The notes: generated from the letters alone by a model not told the origin. Positions 1 to 9,662 are shown, counted from the first letter of the stretch. The stretch: DNA of 64,000 nucleotides from Shewanella fodinae (GCF_014651955.1 NZ_BMXW01000006.1:6021-70020); one strand, 5' to 3'. Numbers and translations are program-made.

Positions 1-20
1 CGGCATTCGCCGGTTTTTTT
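1..20 (+). terminator. Rho-independent terminator (cut by window edge)
   Basis: CGGC / GCCG stem around a 4-nt loop, followed directly by seven T. The stem probably extends left of the window. It would end a plus-strand gene lying before base 1, convergent with the cytochrome gene. Confidence 0.45.
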
Positions 21-35
21 ATTGATTACATTGCG

Positions 36-335
36 TTATTTTTTCTTCGCCATAAAGTCAATGGCCTGTTTAAACTCTTCATCCGAGCAACTGCTACACA
101 TTCCACCAGCAGGCATATTGCCCTTACCGTCTTTGACACTCTTGAGCAAACTATCCATGCCTTTATCCATCAATGACTTCCAGGCAGTTTCCTGATGCGC
201 TCTTGGCGCGCCACCCACGCCACTAGCATGACAAAACATACAGGACTTGTTATAGACTGCTTCGCCGTCTTGAGCTGAAACGCTGGCCGCAAAACTCAGC
301 GCAGCAAGTGCGGCAATGATAACTATCTTTTTCAT
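36..335 (-). CDS. scyA: Monoheme cytochrome c5 (ScyA-like)
   Basis: Small periplasmic electron carrier of 99 residues. Residues 1-21 are a Sec signal peptide ending ASVSA. The heme-binding motif CMFCH lies at about 32-36, the probable axial Met is in NMPAGG, and the pair CSSC near residue 80 is typical of cytochrome c5. In Shewanella the ScyA protein, encoded next to ccmA, passes electrons to a cbb3 oxidase and a cytochrome c peroxidase; that role is inferred here from similarity and identical placement. It is divergent from ccmA, and a CRP-like site lies between them. AGGA about 9 nt before the ATG supports the start. Confidence 0.88.
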   Translation of the reverse strand: MKKIVIIAALAALSFAASVSAQDGEAVYNKSCMFCHASGVGGAPRAHQETAWKSLMDKGMDSLLKSVKDGKGNMPAGGMCSSCSDEEFKQAIDFMAKKK

Positions 336-451
336 AAACTTCGTTCCTAAAGCAAAGACTTATCAAGTACACAGCTGCCTTATGTAATGTGGCAGACTTT
401 TTGTTCAATGCCCCATCAGCCTACATCAAAGTATCTGGAAACACATCTTTT

Positions 452-467
452 TGTGAGCTGACTCTCA
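452..467. promoter_or_regulatory. Candidate CRP-binding site between scyA and ccmA
   Basis: TGTGA, six bases, TCTCA: nine of ten matches to the TGTGA-N6-TCACA consensus. It sits in the 325-bp divergent region, which otherwise holds only AT-rich sequence without genes. CRP controls many respiratory genes in Shewanella, so a role for one or both flanking promoters is plausible but inferred. Confidence 0.4.
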
Positions 468-660
468 TCTTACAATGGCTTAACAGATAAAGTTTTATAA
501 ATCACTAATATATTAATCACTCATGAAAAAGTTCCCAAAAGATCCCTTTTATTGGAAGCGCATCAAATTGCTGAAACTTAATCAAAAGCAGATGTAAACC
601 CAATTGTTGCTTTATGTTAGGATCGTTGGCGTTCAGAAGTGCATGTTTATCGAGGGCTAA

Positions 661-1308
661 GTGACAGCACAATCCAACCCACCATTACTGTCTGCAAGCC
701 ACCTCACTTGTATCCGTGAAGAGCGGGTTCTGTTTGATGATCTCAGTTTCGAGATCAACGGTGGCGATATTGTGCAGATTGAAGGCCCCAACGGTGCGGG
801 CAAAACCAGCCTGCTGCGGATCCTTGCCGGCCTCTCCCGCCCCTATGGTGGAGAAGTGCTGTTTCAAGAAGACCCCATCGTCCGTTGCCGCGATGAATTC
901 AATGAAGCTCTGCTGTATCTCGGGCATCTTGCTGGCGTCAAAAGTGAGCTGACGGCGGAAGAGAACCTTAACTTCAACTTAAGGATCAGTGGCTACGCTC
1001 AGTTTGATCCAAGAGAGATTCTGGCAAGGGTTAACCTTACCGGTTTTGAAGACGCCTTGGCAGGGCATTTGTCTGCTGGTCAACATCGTCGTACAGCGCT
1101 CGCGCGCTTGTGGCATACCGATTGTAAAATCTGGATTTTAGATGAACCCTTTACGGCTATTGACAAAAAAGGGGTGGCGGAACTTGAAGAATTGTTCATT
1201 GCCCATGCCAATAATGGCGGTTGTGTCATTCTCACCACGCATCAGGATATGGGCATCATCTCCGATGACAGATTACGCAAAATCCGCTTGGATTATCGGT
1301 TCATATAG
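661..1308 (+). CDS. ccmA: Heme exporter ATP-binding subunit CcmA
   Basis: ATPase of the CcmABCDE system, which releases heme-loaded CcmE for periplasmic cytochrome c assembly. 215 residues, usual length. Walker [10 protein letters not shown] near residue 40, ABC signature LSAGQ near 139 and Walker B IWILDEPF near 157 are all present. It starts with GTG; GAGGG at 652-656 is the ribosome site. First gene of a tight five-gene operon; eight bases separate it from ccmB. Confidence 0.95.
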   Translation: MTAQSNPPLLSASHLTCIREERVLFDDLSFEINGGDIVQIEGPNGAGKTSLLRILAGLSRPYGGEVLFQEDPIVRCRDEFNEALLYLGHLAGVKSELTAEENLNFNLRISGYAQFDPREILARVNLTGFEDALAGHLSAGQHRRTALARLWHTDCKIWILDEPFTAIDKKGVAELEELFIAHANNGGCVILTTHQDMGIISDDRLRKIRLDYRFI

Positions 1309-1316
1309 GGAATAAG

Positions 1317-2003
1317 ATGAACAGAGGCATCAGTTACACTCAGGCATTTTTCACCCTGCTCCAGCGCGACCTGAAGATTGCCGTGCGTCATCGCGGTGAT
1401 ATTTTCAACCCGTTGCTGTTCTTTATTATCGTCGTGACCTTATTTCCATTGGGGATAGGCTCCGAAGCCAAAATTCTCAGCCGGGTAGCACCGGGGATTA
1501 TCTGGGTTGCCGCTTTGCTAGCCTCAATGTTGTCGCTGGAACGACTGTTCAAGGCCGATTTTGTCGATGGTAGCCTAGAACAGATGCTGTTAAGCCCTCA
1601 GCCATTGCAACTGCTGGTGTTGTCTAAAGTGCTTGCACACTGGCTGTTGACCGGTGTGCCGTTGATCATTGTTGCCCCATTATTGGCAGTATTACTGCAC
1701 ATGGACAGCAATGCTTATCCCGCACTGATTGAAACCCTATTATTGGGAACCCCAGTGTTAAGTCTCTTGGGTGCCATTGGTGTGGCACTGACAGTAGGAC
1801 TGCGTAAAGGCGGGGTGCTACTGAGTTTGTTAATCCTACCGCTATATATTCCAGTGTTGATTTTTGCCACTGGCGCGATAGAGTTTGCCGCAACTAAACA
1901 ACCCTATGATGGTCAGTTGGCGATTATTGCCGCTCTGCTGGTCGGATCCTTGGTTTTGGCGCCCTTTGCCATTGGCGCCTCATTACGTGTGAGTACAAAC
2001 TGA
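1317..2003 (+). CDS. ccmB: Heme exporter membrane subunit CcmB
   Basis: Integral membrane partner of CcmA in the inner membrane. 228 residues with about six hydrophobic segments; the first begins near residue 32 after a basic RDLKIAVRHRG stretch typical of CcmB. Nothing is missing compared with the family. It lies between ccmA and ccmC, the latter beginning one base after its stop, so the genes are almost surely co-transcribed and co-translated. Confidence 0.95.
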   Translation: MNRGISYTQAFFTLLQRDLKIAVRHRGDIFNPLLFFIIVVTLFPLGIGSEAKILSRVAPGIIWVAALLASMLSLERLFKADFVDGSLEQMLLSPQPLQLLVLSKVLAHWLLTGVPLIIVAPLLAVLLHMDSNAYPALIETLLLGTPVLSLLGAIGVALTVGLRKGGVLLSLLILPLYIPVLIFATGAIEFAATKQPYDGQLAIIAALLVGSLVLAPFAIGASLRVSTN

Positions 2004-2004
2004 T

Positions 2005-2748
2005 ATGTGGAAATGGTTACATCCTTACGCTGAGCCCCAGAGGGCATACCAGTTGGCCGGGAAATTCATTCCTTGGTTATCTATTCTTGCCACTTTAATG
2101 CTGCTTACTGGCACTATTTGGGGCATGGTGTTTTCACCAACGGATTACCAACAGGGCGACAGTTATCGCATTATCTTTGTGCATGTGCCAGCGGCCTCTA
2201 TGTCGATGAGTGCTTATATCGGCATGGCTATTGCGGCGTTTATAGGTCTCGTTTGGCAAATCAAACTGGCTGACTGGATGGCGGCTTCCATTGCCCCGGT
2301 TGGCGCGGTCATTACTTTTATTGCGCTGGTCACTGGTTCCACTTGGGGTAAACCGATGTGGGGCACCTGGTGGGTATGGGATGCACGCCTGACATCCGAG
2401 TTAGTGCTGCTATTTCTGTATCTGGGTGTGATCTCGCTCTATGCTTCGTTTGAAGATAAAGTATTAGCCGCTCGGGCTGCTGGTATTTTGGCTATAGTAG
2501 GTGTAATTAATATTCCTATAATTAAGTATTCTGTGGATTGGTGGAACTCTCTGCATCAGGGCTCTATCAAAATGACCGGTAAAACTGCCATGCCACCCGA
2601 TATGCTGGTACCACTGGTGATCAACATTCTAGGCTTTGGGGTGATGATTGCCGCATTGAGTTTGGTACGCTTCCGTGCAGAAATCTTGGCACGTAACGGT
2701 ATGCGCCCGTGGGTAAGGGAACTGGCACAAGCTGAAGGAGTCAAATGA
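2005..2748 (+). CDS. ccmC: Heme-handling protein CcmC
   Basis: Inner-membrane protein that binds heme and loads it on CcmE. 247 residues with six membrane spans. The tryptophan-rich WWD signature is visible as GTWWVWDARLTSE around residue 126, and conserved histidines flank it (for example in IFVHVPAA near 59). Its last codons overlap the start of ccmD by four bases (ATGA), showing translational coupling. Confidence 0.95.
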   Translation: MWKWLHPYAEPQRAYQLAGKFIPWLSILATLMLLTGTIWGMVFSPTDYQQGDSYRIIFVHVPAASMSMSAYIGMAIAAFIGLVWQIKLADWMAASIAPVGAVITFIALVTGSTWGKPMWGTWWVWDARLTSELVLLFLYLGVISLYASFEDKVLAARAAGILAIVGVINIPIIKYSVDWWNSLHQGSIKMTGKTAMPPDMLVPLVINILGFGVMIAALSLVRFRAEILARNGMRPWVRELAQAEGVK

Positions 2749-2954
2749 TGCAAGCACAATTCCAGTCCGTAGCAGATTTTTTCCACATGGGAGGTTATGC
2801 CTTCTACGTGTGGCTGTCCTACGGTATAGCTTATGGCTCATTGGGCATATTGATTGGTTTCTGTATCACCCGTAAAAGTCGGGTACTGAAAGAGATAGCA
2901 GCAAAGGTCCAGCGTGAAGAACGTTTGGCGCAACATCGGAGTAACAAACAGTGA
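2745..2954 (+). CDS. ccmD: Heme exporter small subunit CcmD
   Basis: 69-residue single-span membrane protein. The hydrophobic segment is at about 20-42, with a conserved tyrosine-rich [12 protein letters not shown] before it and a basic, charged cytoplasmic tail after it. CcmD helps release holo-CcmE from CcmC. It overlaps ccmC and ccmE by four bases each. Two ATG codons follow each other at 2745 and 2748; the first forms the ATGA overlap. Confidence 0.92.
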   Translation: MMQAQFQSVADFFHMGGYAFYVWLSYGIAYGSLGILIGFCITRKSRVLKEIAAKVQREERLAQHRSNKQ

Positions 2955-3445
2955 ACTCAAGACGCAAAAAGAGATTAGTACTCGCCAGTGCGCTGGTAGG
3001 CGGCGTTGCAGCAGTGGCCTCTTTGCTGCTGTACGCACTGAACTCTAACCTTAACCTGTTCTATACGCCGTCTGAGATCATCAACGGCAAAGTCGATACT
3101 GGTGTAAAGCCAGAAATCGGTGACCGTATTCGTATTGGAGGCATGGTCACAGAAGGCTCTGTGGTCAGGGATCCTAAAAGTTTAGATGTAAGCTTTGCTG
3201 TACACGACGCCAACGGCGGCCAAGTGACCGTCACCTATGACGATCTGTTGCCGGATCTGTTCCGCGAAGGTCAGGGTGTTGTTGCCCAAGGGGTGCTGGT
3301 CGCCCCTGGGAAACTGCAGGCGACCGAAGTATTGGCAAAGCATGACGAAAACTACATGCCACCAGAAGTAGCGGCAGCCATGGGTAAAAACCATCAGAAG
3401 ATGGAATATACCGCAGAACAGATGGCGTCCGGCGGTAGCAAATAA
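2951..3445 (+). CDS. ccmE: Periplasmic heme chaperone CcmE
   Basis: Membrane-anchored heme chaperone that takes covalently bound heme from CcmC to the CcmFH ligase. 164 residues: basic N-terminus, one membrane anchor at about 9-30, then an OB-fold domain. The heme-linking motif HDENY is present (His131, Tyr135). It starts with GTG overlapping the stop of ccmD. Last gene of this operon; ccmF, ccmG and ccmH are not in the window. Confidence 0.95.
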   Translation: MNSRRKKRLVLASALVGGVAAVASLLLYALNSNLNLFYTPSEIINGKVDTGVKPEIGDRIRIGGMVTEGSVVRDPKSLDVSFAVHDANGGQVTVTYDDLLPDLFREGQGVVAQGVLVAPGKLQATEVLAKHDENYMPPEVAAAMGKNHQKMEYTAEQMASGGSK

Positions 3446-3459
3446 ACGACTACGTTGTT

Positions 3460-3497
3460 AACAATAAAAAAGGCGCTATTAGCGCCTTTTTTATTGT
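3460..3497. terminator. Bidirectional terminator between ccmE and yjjG
   Basis: AAGGCGCT / AGCGCCTT stem with an ATT loop, an A-run before and a T-run after. It can stop transcripts of both convergent genes. Confidence 0.85.
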
Positions 3498-3502
3498 TAT
3501 GT

Positions 3503-4201
3503 TTAAGCGGCACGACAAAGTAACTGCTGCAACTCAGGTAATGACTTGACTTCATAATGAGGGTCTATTCCCTCCGGTCGAGCCACCCCATGGCAATTGA
3601 GCCAGCAGGTGTGTAATCCCGCATTCAAGCCGCCCTGTACATCGGTATGGGGATTGTCGCCAACCATCAGCACTCGCGTGCGTTGAGGGTGGTTCATCTG
3701 TGCCAACGCATGCTCGAAGATCGCTTTCTCCGGTTTAGGTGCGCCAACTTCTTCGGAAATCACCAGCACATCGATTAATTCAGTTAACCCGACTTTATCC
3801 AAGCGGATACGTTGTAATGCTGAAAAACCGTTAGTGATAATGCCGAGCTTGGCACGACCTTGCAGGCAACGCAGCAGTTCATTCGCACCAGGCAACATTT
3901 CACATATGTCAGCCATCGCCAACAGATACTGTTGGTTTAATCGCAACGGTGCCACGCCCAATCGCTGCCCCCAAGCGGCAAAACGGCGGCTTTGCAGTGT
4001 TTCTGCATCAATCTGCTGCGCTTGATAAGCCTGCCACAAAGGCACATTTGCCGCTGAGTAATCAGCAAATTCAGCCGGGCCAAAATCCACCCCATAGTGG
4101 GAGAACATCAGCCGTAAGCCTCGCTCTGCATCGAAGTTAAACAGCGTATCATCAGCATCGAACAGCACCCAGTCATAATCTGGGTGGTGGATAGTAGTCA
4201 T
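3503..4201 (-). CDS. yjjG: HAD-family nucleotidase, YjjG type
   Basis: 232-residue haloacid-dehalogenase phosphatase. Motif I DADDTL (nucleophile Asp near 15), the motif with the catalytic lysine in GAPKPEKAIF, and motif MVGDNPHTD near 180 are all present, with a helical cap between. E. coli YjjG removes phosphate from dUMP and from non-canonical pyrimidine nucleotides, helping keep them out of DNA; the same role is likely but rests on family similarity. GGAG six bases before the ATG supports the start. Confidence 0.8.
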   Translation of the reverse strand: MTTIHHPDYDWVLFDADDTLFNFDAERGLRLMFSHYGVDFGPAEFADYSAANVPLWQAYQAQQIDAETLQSRRFAAWGQRLGVAPLRLNQQYLLAMADICEMLPGANELLRCLQGRAKLGIITNGFSALQRIRLDKVGLTELIDVLVISEEVGAPKPEKAIFEHALAQMNHPQRTRVLMVGDNPHTDVQGGLNAGLHTCWLNCHGVARPEGIDPHYEVKSLPELQQLLCRAA

Positions 4202-4270
4202 AGTTACTCCGGCGGACTTACCCCAAACAGCCGCAGATCTTAAACAGATAACGTCATACGAAGCAATGAG

Positions 4271-5644
4271 CTACACCATGCCCTTGCTAGCGAGTCGGGA
4301 AAAGTAATCCCTTGCCGCCACTTTCACTTTGGGAGCTAAAAGTAACGCAGACAACATCGTGGGTATCGCCATCAACGCATAAGCACCATCGATAATGTTC
4401 ACCACATTCCCTAAGCTGGTTGTCGCTGCAAATAAGATAGCTGCCAGATAACAGTAAAGGTAATAACGCAGGTAACGACTGCCAAACAGAAAACGGAAAC
4501 ATTGACTGCCATAAAATGCTTGGGTAAAAATCGTCGTAATTGCAAAAAAGAAGACGCACATCATTAATAAATACGGACCAATCCCTGGGATGGTACTCGC
4601 AAACGCGGCACTGGAAAGACTAATGCCATCAATACCACCATAACGCCAGACACCCGAAATCAGGATGATCAGCGCGGTAGCAGTACACACCAGCAAGGTA
4701 TCAATTGCAGGCCCCAGCATCGCTACCAACCCTTCCTTCACTGGCTCCGCTGTCCGCGCACTGCCGTGCGCCATCACTTCAGTGCCGATGCCTGCCTCGT
4801 TGGAAAACGCTGCCCGTTTTACGCCAATCAACATCGTCCCTAACAAGCCCCCAGCCACTGAATTTATCGAAAAAGCATCTTCAATAATCATTGCCAGATA
4901 ATGCGGGACTTCCCCCAGGTGACTAATCAAGACATATAAGGCACAGGCAACATAAATCAGGATCATGGTCGGAACCAGTCGCATCGCCACGGCGGCGATA
5001 CGGGTAATACCCCCCAACACTACGCTAGCTACCAGCAACATGACACCAATACCAATGCCAAGTTCAAGCCAGAACTGCTCTCCGCTAACTGCCGCAGCAC
5101 CTGGGGCCATAAATAGCTGCTCTTTGAGGATCTGCACCAACTGATTACTGTTAAACAATGGGGCGTTTCCTACCATCCCCACAACTGCAAAAAACACGGC
5201 CAGAGGCTTCCACTTAGCACCAAGTCCCTGCATTACAATGTACATAGGGCCGCCCTGCACCTGCCCAGTGTCATCCTTGCCGCGATACATGATGGCAAGC
5301 GTACAGGTAAAAAACTTAGTGGCCATACCCACCAGCGCACTCATCCACATCCAGAAAATTGCGCCAGGTCCACCGGCAGCAATGGCTAACGCTACGCCAC
5401 CAATATTACCCATGCCTACAGTACCAGCCATTGCGCTGGATAACGCGCCTGCATGGCTGATATAACCGTCGGCGTTTGGCTCATCATATTTGCCACGGAC
5501 GATATCGATGGCATGTTTCAGATAACGAAATGGCACAAAACCGGAATACAGCAGAAAAAACAGCCCGCCCTCTACCAGCAGGACTAGCATATGCGGCCCC
5601 CAGGCATAGTAAGCAAACGCTGCGGTAGCTTCAGCAAACGTCAC
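4271..5644 (-). CDS. Sodium/alanine (AGCS family) symporter
   Basis: 457-residue inner-membrane transporter with about 10-11 spans. Family signatures are clear: GMGNIGGVALAIAAGGPGAIFWMW near residue 75 region (GNIGGVA core) and the conserved FSNEAGIGT near 283. Members import alanine, glycine or glutamine with Na+; the exact substrate cannot be read from sequence. It starts with GTG, preceded at eight bases by GGAG. It stands alone, with 117 bp to the next gene upstream. Confidence 0.88.
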   Translation of the reverse strand: MTFAEATAAFAYYAWGPHMLVLLVEGGLFFLLYSGFVPFRYLKHAIDIVRGKYDEPNADGYISHAGALSSAMAGTVGMGNIGGVALAIAAGGPGAIFWMWMSALVGMATKFFTCTLAIMYRGKDDTGQVQGGPMYIVMQGLGAKWKPLAVFFAVVGMVGNAPLFNSNQLVQILKEQLFMAPGAAAVSGEQFWLELGIGIGVMLLVASVVLGGITRIAAVAMRLVPTMILIYVACALYVLISHLGEVPHYLAMIIEDAFSINSVAGGLLGTMLIGVKRAAFSNEAGIGTEVMAHGSARTAEPVKEGLVAMLGPAIDTLLVCTATALIILISGVWRYGGIDGISLSSAAFASTIPGIGPYLLMMCVFFFAITTIFTQAFYGSQCFRFLFGSRYLRYYLYCYLAAILFAATTSLGNVVNIIDGAYALMAIPTMLSALLLAPKVKVAARDYFSRLASKGMV

Positions 5645-5761
5645 GTTGTTAACTCCACGTTAATTTTGCCTAGCGTATCAAGCTGAAATACTTAATCAAG
5701 CCATAGCGCGCCAACTGCGTTTTTATTCAACGAAAATGAATAAAATTTAAAATAAAGCGTG

Positions 5762-7168
5762 CTAGTCACGTCGTTTTTTCGCTACCGTCAACCAGTCCAA
5801 TGCCACGCCAGAAATGGCATTGAAACCTCGAATACGAAATACCAGTTGCAACAATTGCGGCCGCGGCCTAAGTTTTGGCTCCACAGAGCGAGGAATAAAC
5901 CACAAAGCTACCACTGCCCGTAGCACGGTAGAGACCAGAAACACCACGAAAATTGGACTCCCCAGCGACCAACCACTCCAGCTTAAGAAATTGGCGGCCT
6001 CACTGGCGATAACACCGCCACACAGTGCCCCAACAAATACCAGTCCAGCACTCAGCGCCGCTTGCAGTGCCGCGTAACAAGCAAAGTCTGAGCGGAATGG
6101 TCGGATATCATAAAGATAGTTAGCGGTACTCAAGGTAAAGCCGCTCCAAGAAATACCGGAATAAGCCTGGATCAATAGGATGTAATAGAAATTATCGGAA
6201 AACAGCCAAACCAGCGGCAGTGTAGGGATCATGCAGGAGGTGATAATCATCACTAACCGGTTACCGTAAAGATCACTGAAACGGCCCCAGAAGTTCAAGG
6301 TAATAAATTGAGTCAGGATTGACGCGACACTGCTCAGCACAAATTGCAGGTAGCTGAAATGCAATTCCTCCAGCATATATACCGCAAAAAAGGGGGCTGA
6401 GATGGCAACCATGGCCTGCATGCCCGCCACAAATAAGCTGTACTGCCGAAAGACTTTATCTTTCCAGGCATCCCGGAACTGTCGCAGTGTTTGCATAAAA
6501 ACGCCGGGAACATGAGGTGTAGTCGGCTCTGGATCGTGCATTAACCACAACAGCCATGCCGACACCAAACGTCCTAAAGCTACGGCGGTAAACAGCAGCG
6601 AAAATCCTAACCAAGCCATCGCAAACGAGTCGGTCAGATTCAGGACTGTGCCCCCCAGCAGAAATACCACTAGCGAGGCTACCTGCGTTAAACGAGTGCG
6701 CGCCGCGAAGAAGGCTCCCCTTCGACGAGCGGGAACGATAGCCCCCATCCAGGCACGCCAATGCGGTTGGATCAAATTCAAAAAACTCTGATATAGCATC
6801 GCTAATGGAATAAACAGCCAGACGGCGTGCTCACCCGCCAGAGCTGCCAGTAAGCCCATTGCGAGTACGCCAATAGCTTGCAAGGTAGCACAAGCCACAA
6901 TGAAATGGCGTCTAGGGAAATGGCTAGCGAGCCAAACTGATAGTAACTGGCTAATGGCACCAAATAACTGAGGTAAGCCAGTCACCCAGCCCATCTGCGA
7001 TAAACTGGCACCAAGAGAAATAGCAAAAGCGTTAAAGAAATTGTCGCTGGTCGCAGTCATCGCCGATGATGCCAGCGCTTCCTGTTGCGAACGTTTTAAT
7101 GTTAAGCGTAACCAAGCATTGCGTGGGTCACGCTTCAACGAAACATCTGCCTGCTTAGCCTCGGCCAT
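5762..7168 (-). CDS. Major facilitator superfamily transporter
   Basis: 468-residue MFS carrier with about 12 hydrophobic segments and a central cytoplasmic loop near residues 205-225. A TTG four codons upstream (7180) also opens the frame, but GGAGG at 7171-7175 sits correctly only for the ATG at 7168, so I chose the shorter form. A cytoplasmic N-terminus of about 45 residues comes before the first span. Substrate unknown. The next gene upstream on the same strand is a NahK-like sugar kinase, which makes a sugar or amino-sugar substrate worth considering, though this is inference only. Confidence 0.8.
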   Translation of the reverse strand: MAEAKQADVSLKRDPRNAWLRLTLKRSQQEALASSAMTATSDNFFNAFAISLGASLSQMGWVTGLPQLFGAISQLLSVWLASHFPRRHFIVACATLQAIGVLAMGLLAALAGEHAVWLFIPLAMLYQSFLNLIQPHWRAWMGAIVPARRRGAFFAARTRLTQVASLVVFLLGGTVLNLTDSFAMAWLGFSLLFTAVALGRLVSAWLLWLMHDPEPTTPHVPGVFMQTLRQFRDAWKDKVFRQYSLFVAGMQAMVAISAPFFAVYMLEELHFSYLQFVLSSVASILTQFITLNFWGRFSDLYGNRLVMIITSCMIPTLPLVWLFSDNFYYILLIQAYSGISWSGFTLSTANYLYDIRPFRSDFACYAALQAALSAGLVFVGALCGGVIASEAANFLSWSGWSLGSPIFVVFLVSTVLRAVVALWFIPRSVEPKLRPRPQLLQLVFRIRGFNAISGVALDWLTVAKKRRD

Positions 7169-7251
7169 AATCCTCCACAATAACCTTGTGTTGAGAGCAT
7201 AGTCGCATTACTAGCCGATTATGGAGTAAGCCAAACACCAATACCAGCGCA

Positions 7252-8346
7252 TCACTTATCCAACACGGCTCTGAGGACCGATTGTTGCGCTAATAACTGC
7301 TGGTAAAGGGTAAACTGGTTCGCCGCCCGCTCCAGATTATGCTGTGGATGCGTGATGCGAAAATAACGGTCACCGTCCAGATAATCAGTCAAAAACCGTA
7401 CCGCTAACATCAAGGTCACGACTCGGGTTCCAAGCCATAGACTCTGCCGTTCAAGAGATGTCATAGTCGTGCCGAGCGCTTGTTGCCAGCCCGCCACCAG
7501 CGCCGCAAAATAATCTGGCATCATGCGCACCCGTTGTAACTCTGTTGCATCTTCCGCGACAGCAGCACAGCAACTGCGCACCATGTCACCAAAATCGTAC
7601 ATCAAGGGTCCAGGCATGCAGGTGTCTAGATCCACAACCGCTATTGGGCACGGTTGCGTCAGTGCAAACAGCAGATTGTTGATCTTAGTGTCGTTATGAC
7701 AGATGCGTCGCGGCAACAACGGTTCAATTTCAGCCAGTTCAGTCAATAGTGCTTGCTGAGAGAACGCAAAATCACACCATTGGCGACACCCGTCAAGCCG
7801 CTTTAAACGGTCAGTTTCCGCCACCTGTCGCAACGTATGCAACCTCGCGGGGAGTGAACGAAACGCCGGAATCACTTCCTGCAAACTATCAGGATTAAGA
7901 TCGGCTAGCGCAGCGACAAACTGACCAAATGCTTGCGCCAACTGCGTTGCCTGTTGCACAGAGCTCAATTGCTCAACACTGCAACTGTTGGCGATATAAC
8001 TCATCGCCCGCCAAAAACCCTGCGCCCCTAAATCAATAGCAAAGTCACCACTCAAGGTTGCCAACGGCTGAGTCACTGCTAATGGATAAGCCGTTTTTGC
8101 CATAGATAAATGCTTCGCAATAACCACCGCATTATTAATCAAGGCCCAAGGTTGAGGAAAAACTGTGGTATTAATGCGTTGCAATACAAAGGTTATTTGC
8201 GGAGTAATGACCCGCCAGGTACCGTTGATATGGCCATTTCCCAAAGGTTGGATCTGTGTCTGACACTGTTGTTCTTCAGTAACATAATGTGGCAAGACTG
8301 CATGTTGAATAAATGCGGTAGTCACTGCGGCAGTTGCATGAGACAA
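7252..8346 (-). CDS. Aminoglycoside-phosphotransferase-fold kinase, NahK-like
   Basis: About 364 residues. The kinase core has HNDTKINNLL (catalytic Asp near 219) and DLDTCMPG...DFGD (metal-binding Asp near 239-241). This pairing is that of N-acetylhexosamine 1-kinase and related sugar kinases rather than drug kinases. The frame stays open to 8433, but that would overlap the upstream gene by 77 bases. TTG at 8346 has GAGGA seven bases before it, overlapping the TGA of the upstream gene, so I chose it. Coupled translation with the DUF805-like gene is likely. Substrate not provable from sequence. Confidence 0.72.
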   Translation of the reverse strand: MSHATAAVTTAFIQHAVLPHYVTEEQQCQTQIQPLGNGHINGTWRVITPQITFVLQRINTTVFPQPWALINNAVVIAKHLSMAKTAYPLAVTQPLATLSGDFAIDLGAQGFWRAMSYIANSCSVEQLSSVQQATQLAQAFGQFVAALADLNPDSLQEVIPAFRSLPARLHTLRQVAETDRLKRLDGCRQWCDFAFSQQALLTELAEIEPLLPRRICHNDTKINNLLFALTQPCPIAVVDLDTCMPGPLMYDFGDMVRSCCAAVAEDATELQRVRMMPDYFAALVAGWQQALGTTMTSLERQSLWLGTRVVTLMLAVRFLTDYLDGDRYFRITHPQHNLERAANQFTLYQQLLAQQSVLRAVLDK

Positions 8347-8356
8347 CAGAAAATCC

Positions 8357-9550
8357 TCAGTCCAGATAATGGCTGAAAGCAGCGTCGGCCTGTAATGCCG
8401 CTTGGCTACCTTTAAGGCTGAAATCATAGCCACAGAGCTTGATGCTGCCTCGCAATGCCATATTGTTAATCAACACTTTGGTATCCAGCGGGCTGAATCT
8501 AGCTTCTACTTGTCCATTGCTGTCAACAATAGCCACCTGCAACGGCCGGAAACGGCTGTCATCGTTAAATACCAGTTCAGCACAGCGTTTATCACCTTTA
8601 GCGGTTGCCAAATCCCAGATAACACCGGGAGTTAAGGTGTCGCCAAGCCAACTCAGGGACAACACATCCCCCTGCAACGACAGGCCGAAATGGTCGGGCA
8701 GTTTTATTGTGGCGCGCGTTGCGACCACATCGACATCGTTCTGGTGGCTAGTCACTGTAGCAGCGGTTGTATCATTATCTGCTGTGGCCGGGCTTAACCA
8801 CCACACGATAACCACCGCCAGTAGCAGCAACACTGCGGTAAAACCGCCCAGTGGCTTACGATAATGCCATGCTTGCTGCAGTACCTCAGCGCCGACATCA
8901 CGCCAGTTGGCCAGCATGGCCGAGAGAGACCCTGGTTGTGCTTCATCCTGCCAAACACTATCAGTCCGTGGATCGTTGTCATCTGCGTTATCGTCATTAA
9001 CAAATGGCTTCTCTACAGTCTCGGCAAATACTGAGGTGGTGAGTGTTTGCTCATCGGTATTGGCCATCATAACCGCTGAAACGCTAGTTCTTACCCCACC
9101 TAAGGTAGGCTCAACTCTACGACCATTGGACTTTGGCGATAAGTCCACAGGCCCAGAATATCCCTGAATATAACTACGGCGATTGACCGCGCCTTTACTG
9201 GGAACCGCTGGCAGCAATGCCAACCCAAGATGTAATAAGGTCGCCAGAACCAAACCTATCTTAAGATAGATGCCACTGCTTCCAGCGGTGCTGGATAATG
9301 CCGTTAACACTAACAGCCAAGGAAAAATCGGCGTGATGGCCATGGGTAACGGTCTGCCGGCATCACGTATCCGGCGGACGGCCGACGCTTGCACGGCCAC
9401 CAACAACAATAAACCGGGCGTCCAAATGAAATACCCATTGCCAAACAGCAACCACAGCAGCATCAACAACAGATAAGCGGCAACACTGATCGCGAGGTGA
9501 CGCCAGCCACGGTCAAAGCCCCGAAAACAGATAAGCGATTTAAACAGCAC
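8357..9550 (-). CDS. DUF805-like membrane protein of unknown function
   Basis: 397 residues. The N-terminal 110 residues contain four hydrophobic segments and a VRRIRDAGRPLP motif resembling the DUF805 (YhaH) signature. A hydrophilic linker of about 110 residues follows, then a further span near 240-262 and a C-terminal soluble domain of about 135 residues that I do not recognise, probably beta-rich. The two parts give it a receptor-like or scaffold-like layout. Its stop codon overlaps the ribosome site of the kinase downstream. No function is claimed. Confidence 0.6.
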   Translation of the reverse strand: MLFKSLICFRGFDRGWRHLAISVAAYLLLMLLWLLFGNGYFIWTPGLLLLVAVQASAVRRIRDAGRPLPMAITPIFPWLLVLTALSSTAGSSGIYLKIGLVLATLLHLGLALLPAVPSKGAVNRRSYIQGYSGPVDLSPKSNGRRVEPTLGGVRTSVSAVMMANTDEQTLTTSVFAETVEKPFVNDDNADDNDPRTDSVWQDEAQPGSLSAMLANWRDVGAEVLQQAWHYRKPLGGFTAVLLLLAVVIVWWLSPATADNDTTAATVTSHQNDVDVVATRATIKLPDHFGLSLQGDVLSLSWLGDTLTPGVIWDLATAKGDKRCAELVFNDDSRFRPLQVAIVDSNGQVEARFSPLDTKVLINNMALRGSIKLCGYDFSLKGSQAALQADAAFSHYLD

Positions 9551-9656
9551 GATATCCTCTTTGCTAAGCTTGTCGCTGCAGTAAAATAATGTGATGACAG
9601 ACTAACGAATTTACACTCAAATGTCAGCGGCACTGGTAAGGCTTTCACCACGGTCT

Positions 9657-9662
9657 TATAAT
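9657..9662 (+). promoter_or_regulatory. Probable -10 element for gmk
   Basis: Perfect TATAAT 57 bases before the gmk ATG; the -35 region is weak (TGGTAA at 9634-9639, 17-bp spacing). It would drive the gmk-rpoZ-spoT-ridA row. Confidence 0.35.

Noticed and set aside
7169..7180. TTG start of the MFS gene at 7180
   Set aside because: The GGAGG lies between this TTG and the ATG at 7168, so it can only serve the ATG.
8347..8433. Longer N-terminus of the NahK-like kinase
   Set aside because: It would overlap the upstream gene by 77 bases, while a TTG with GAGGA at the right distance exists at 8346.
8439..8864. 141-residue plus-strand frame opposite the DUF805-like gene
   Set aside because: Antisense shadow; the minus-strand gene has membrane segments and coupled translation with the kinase.
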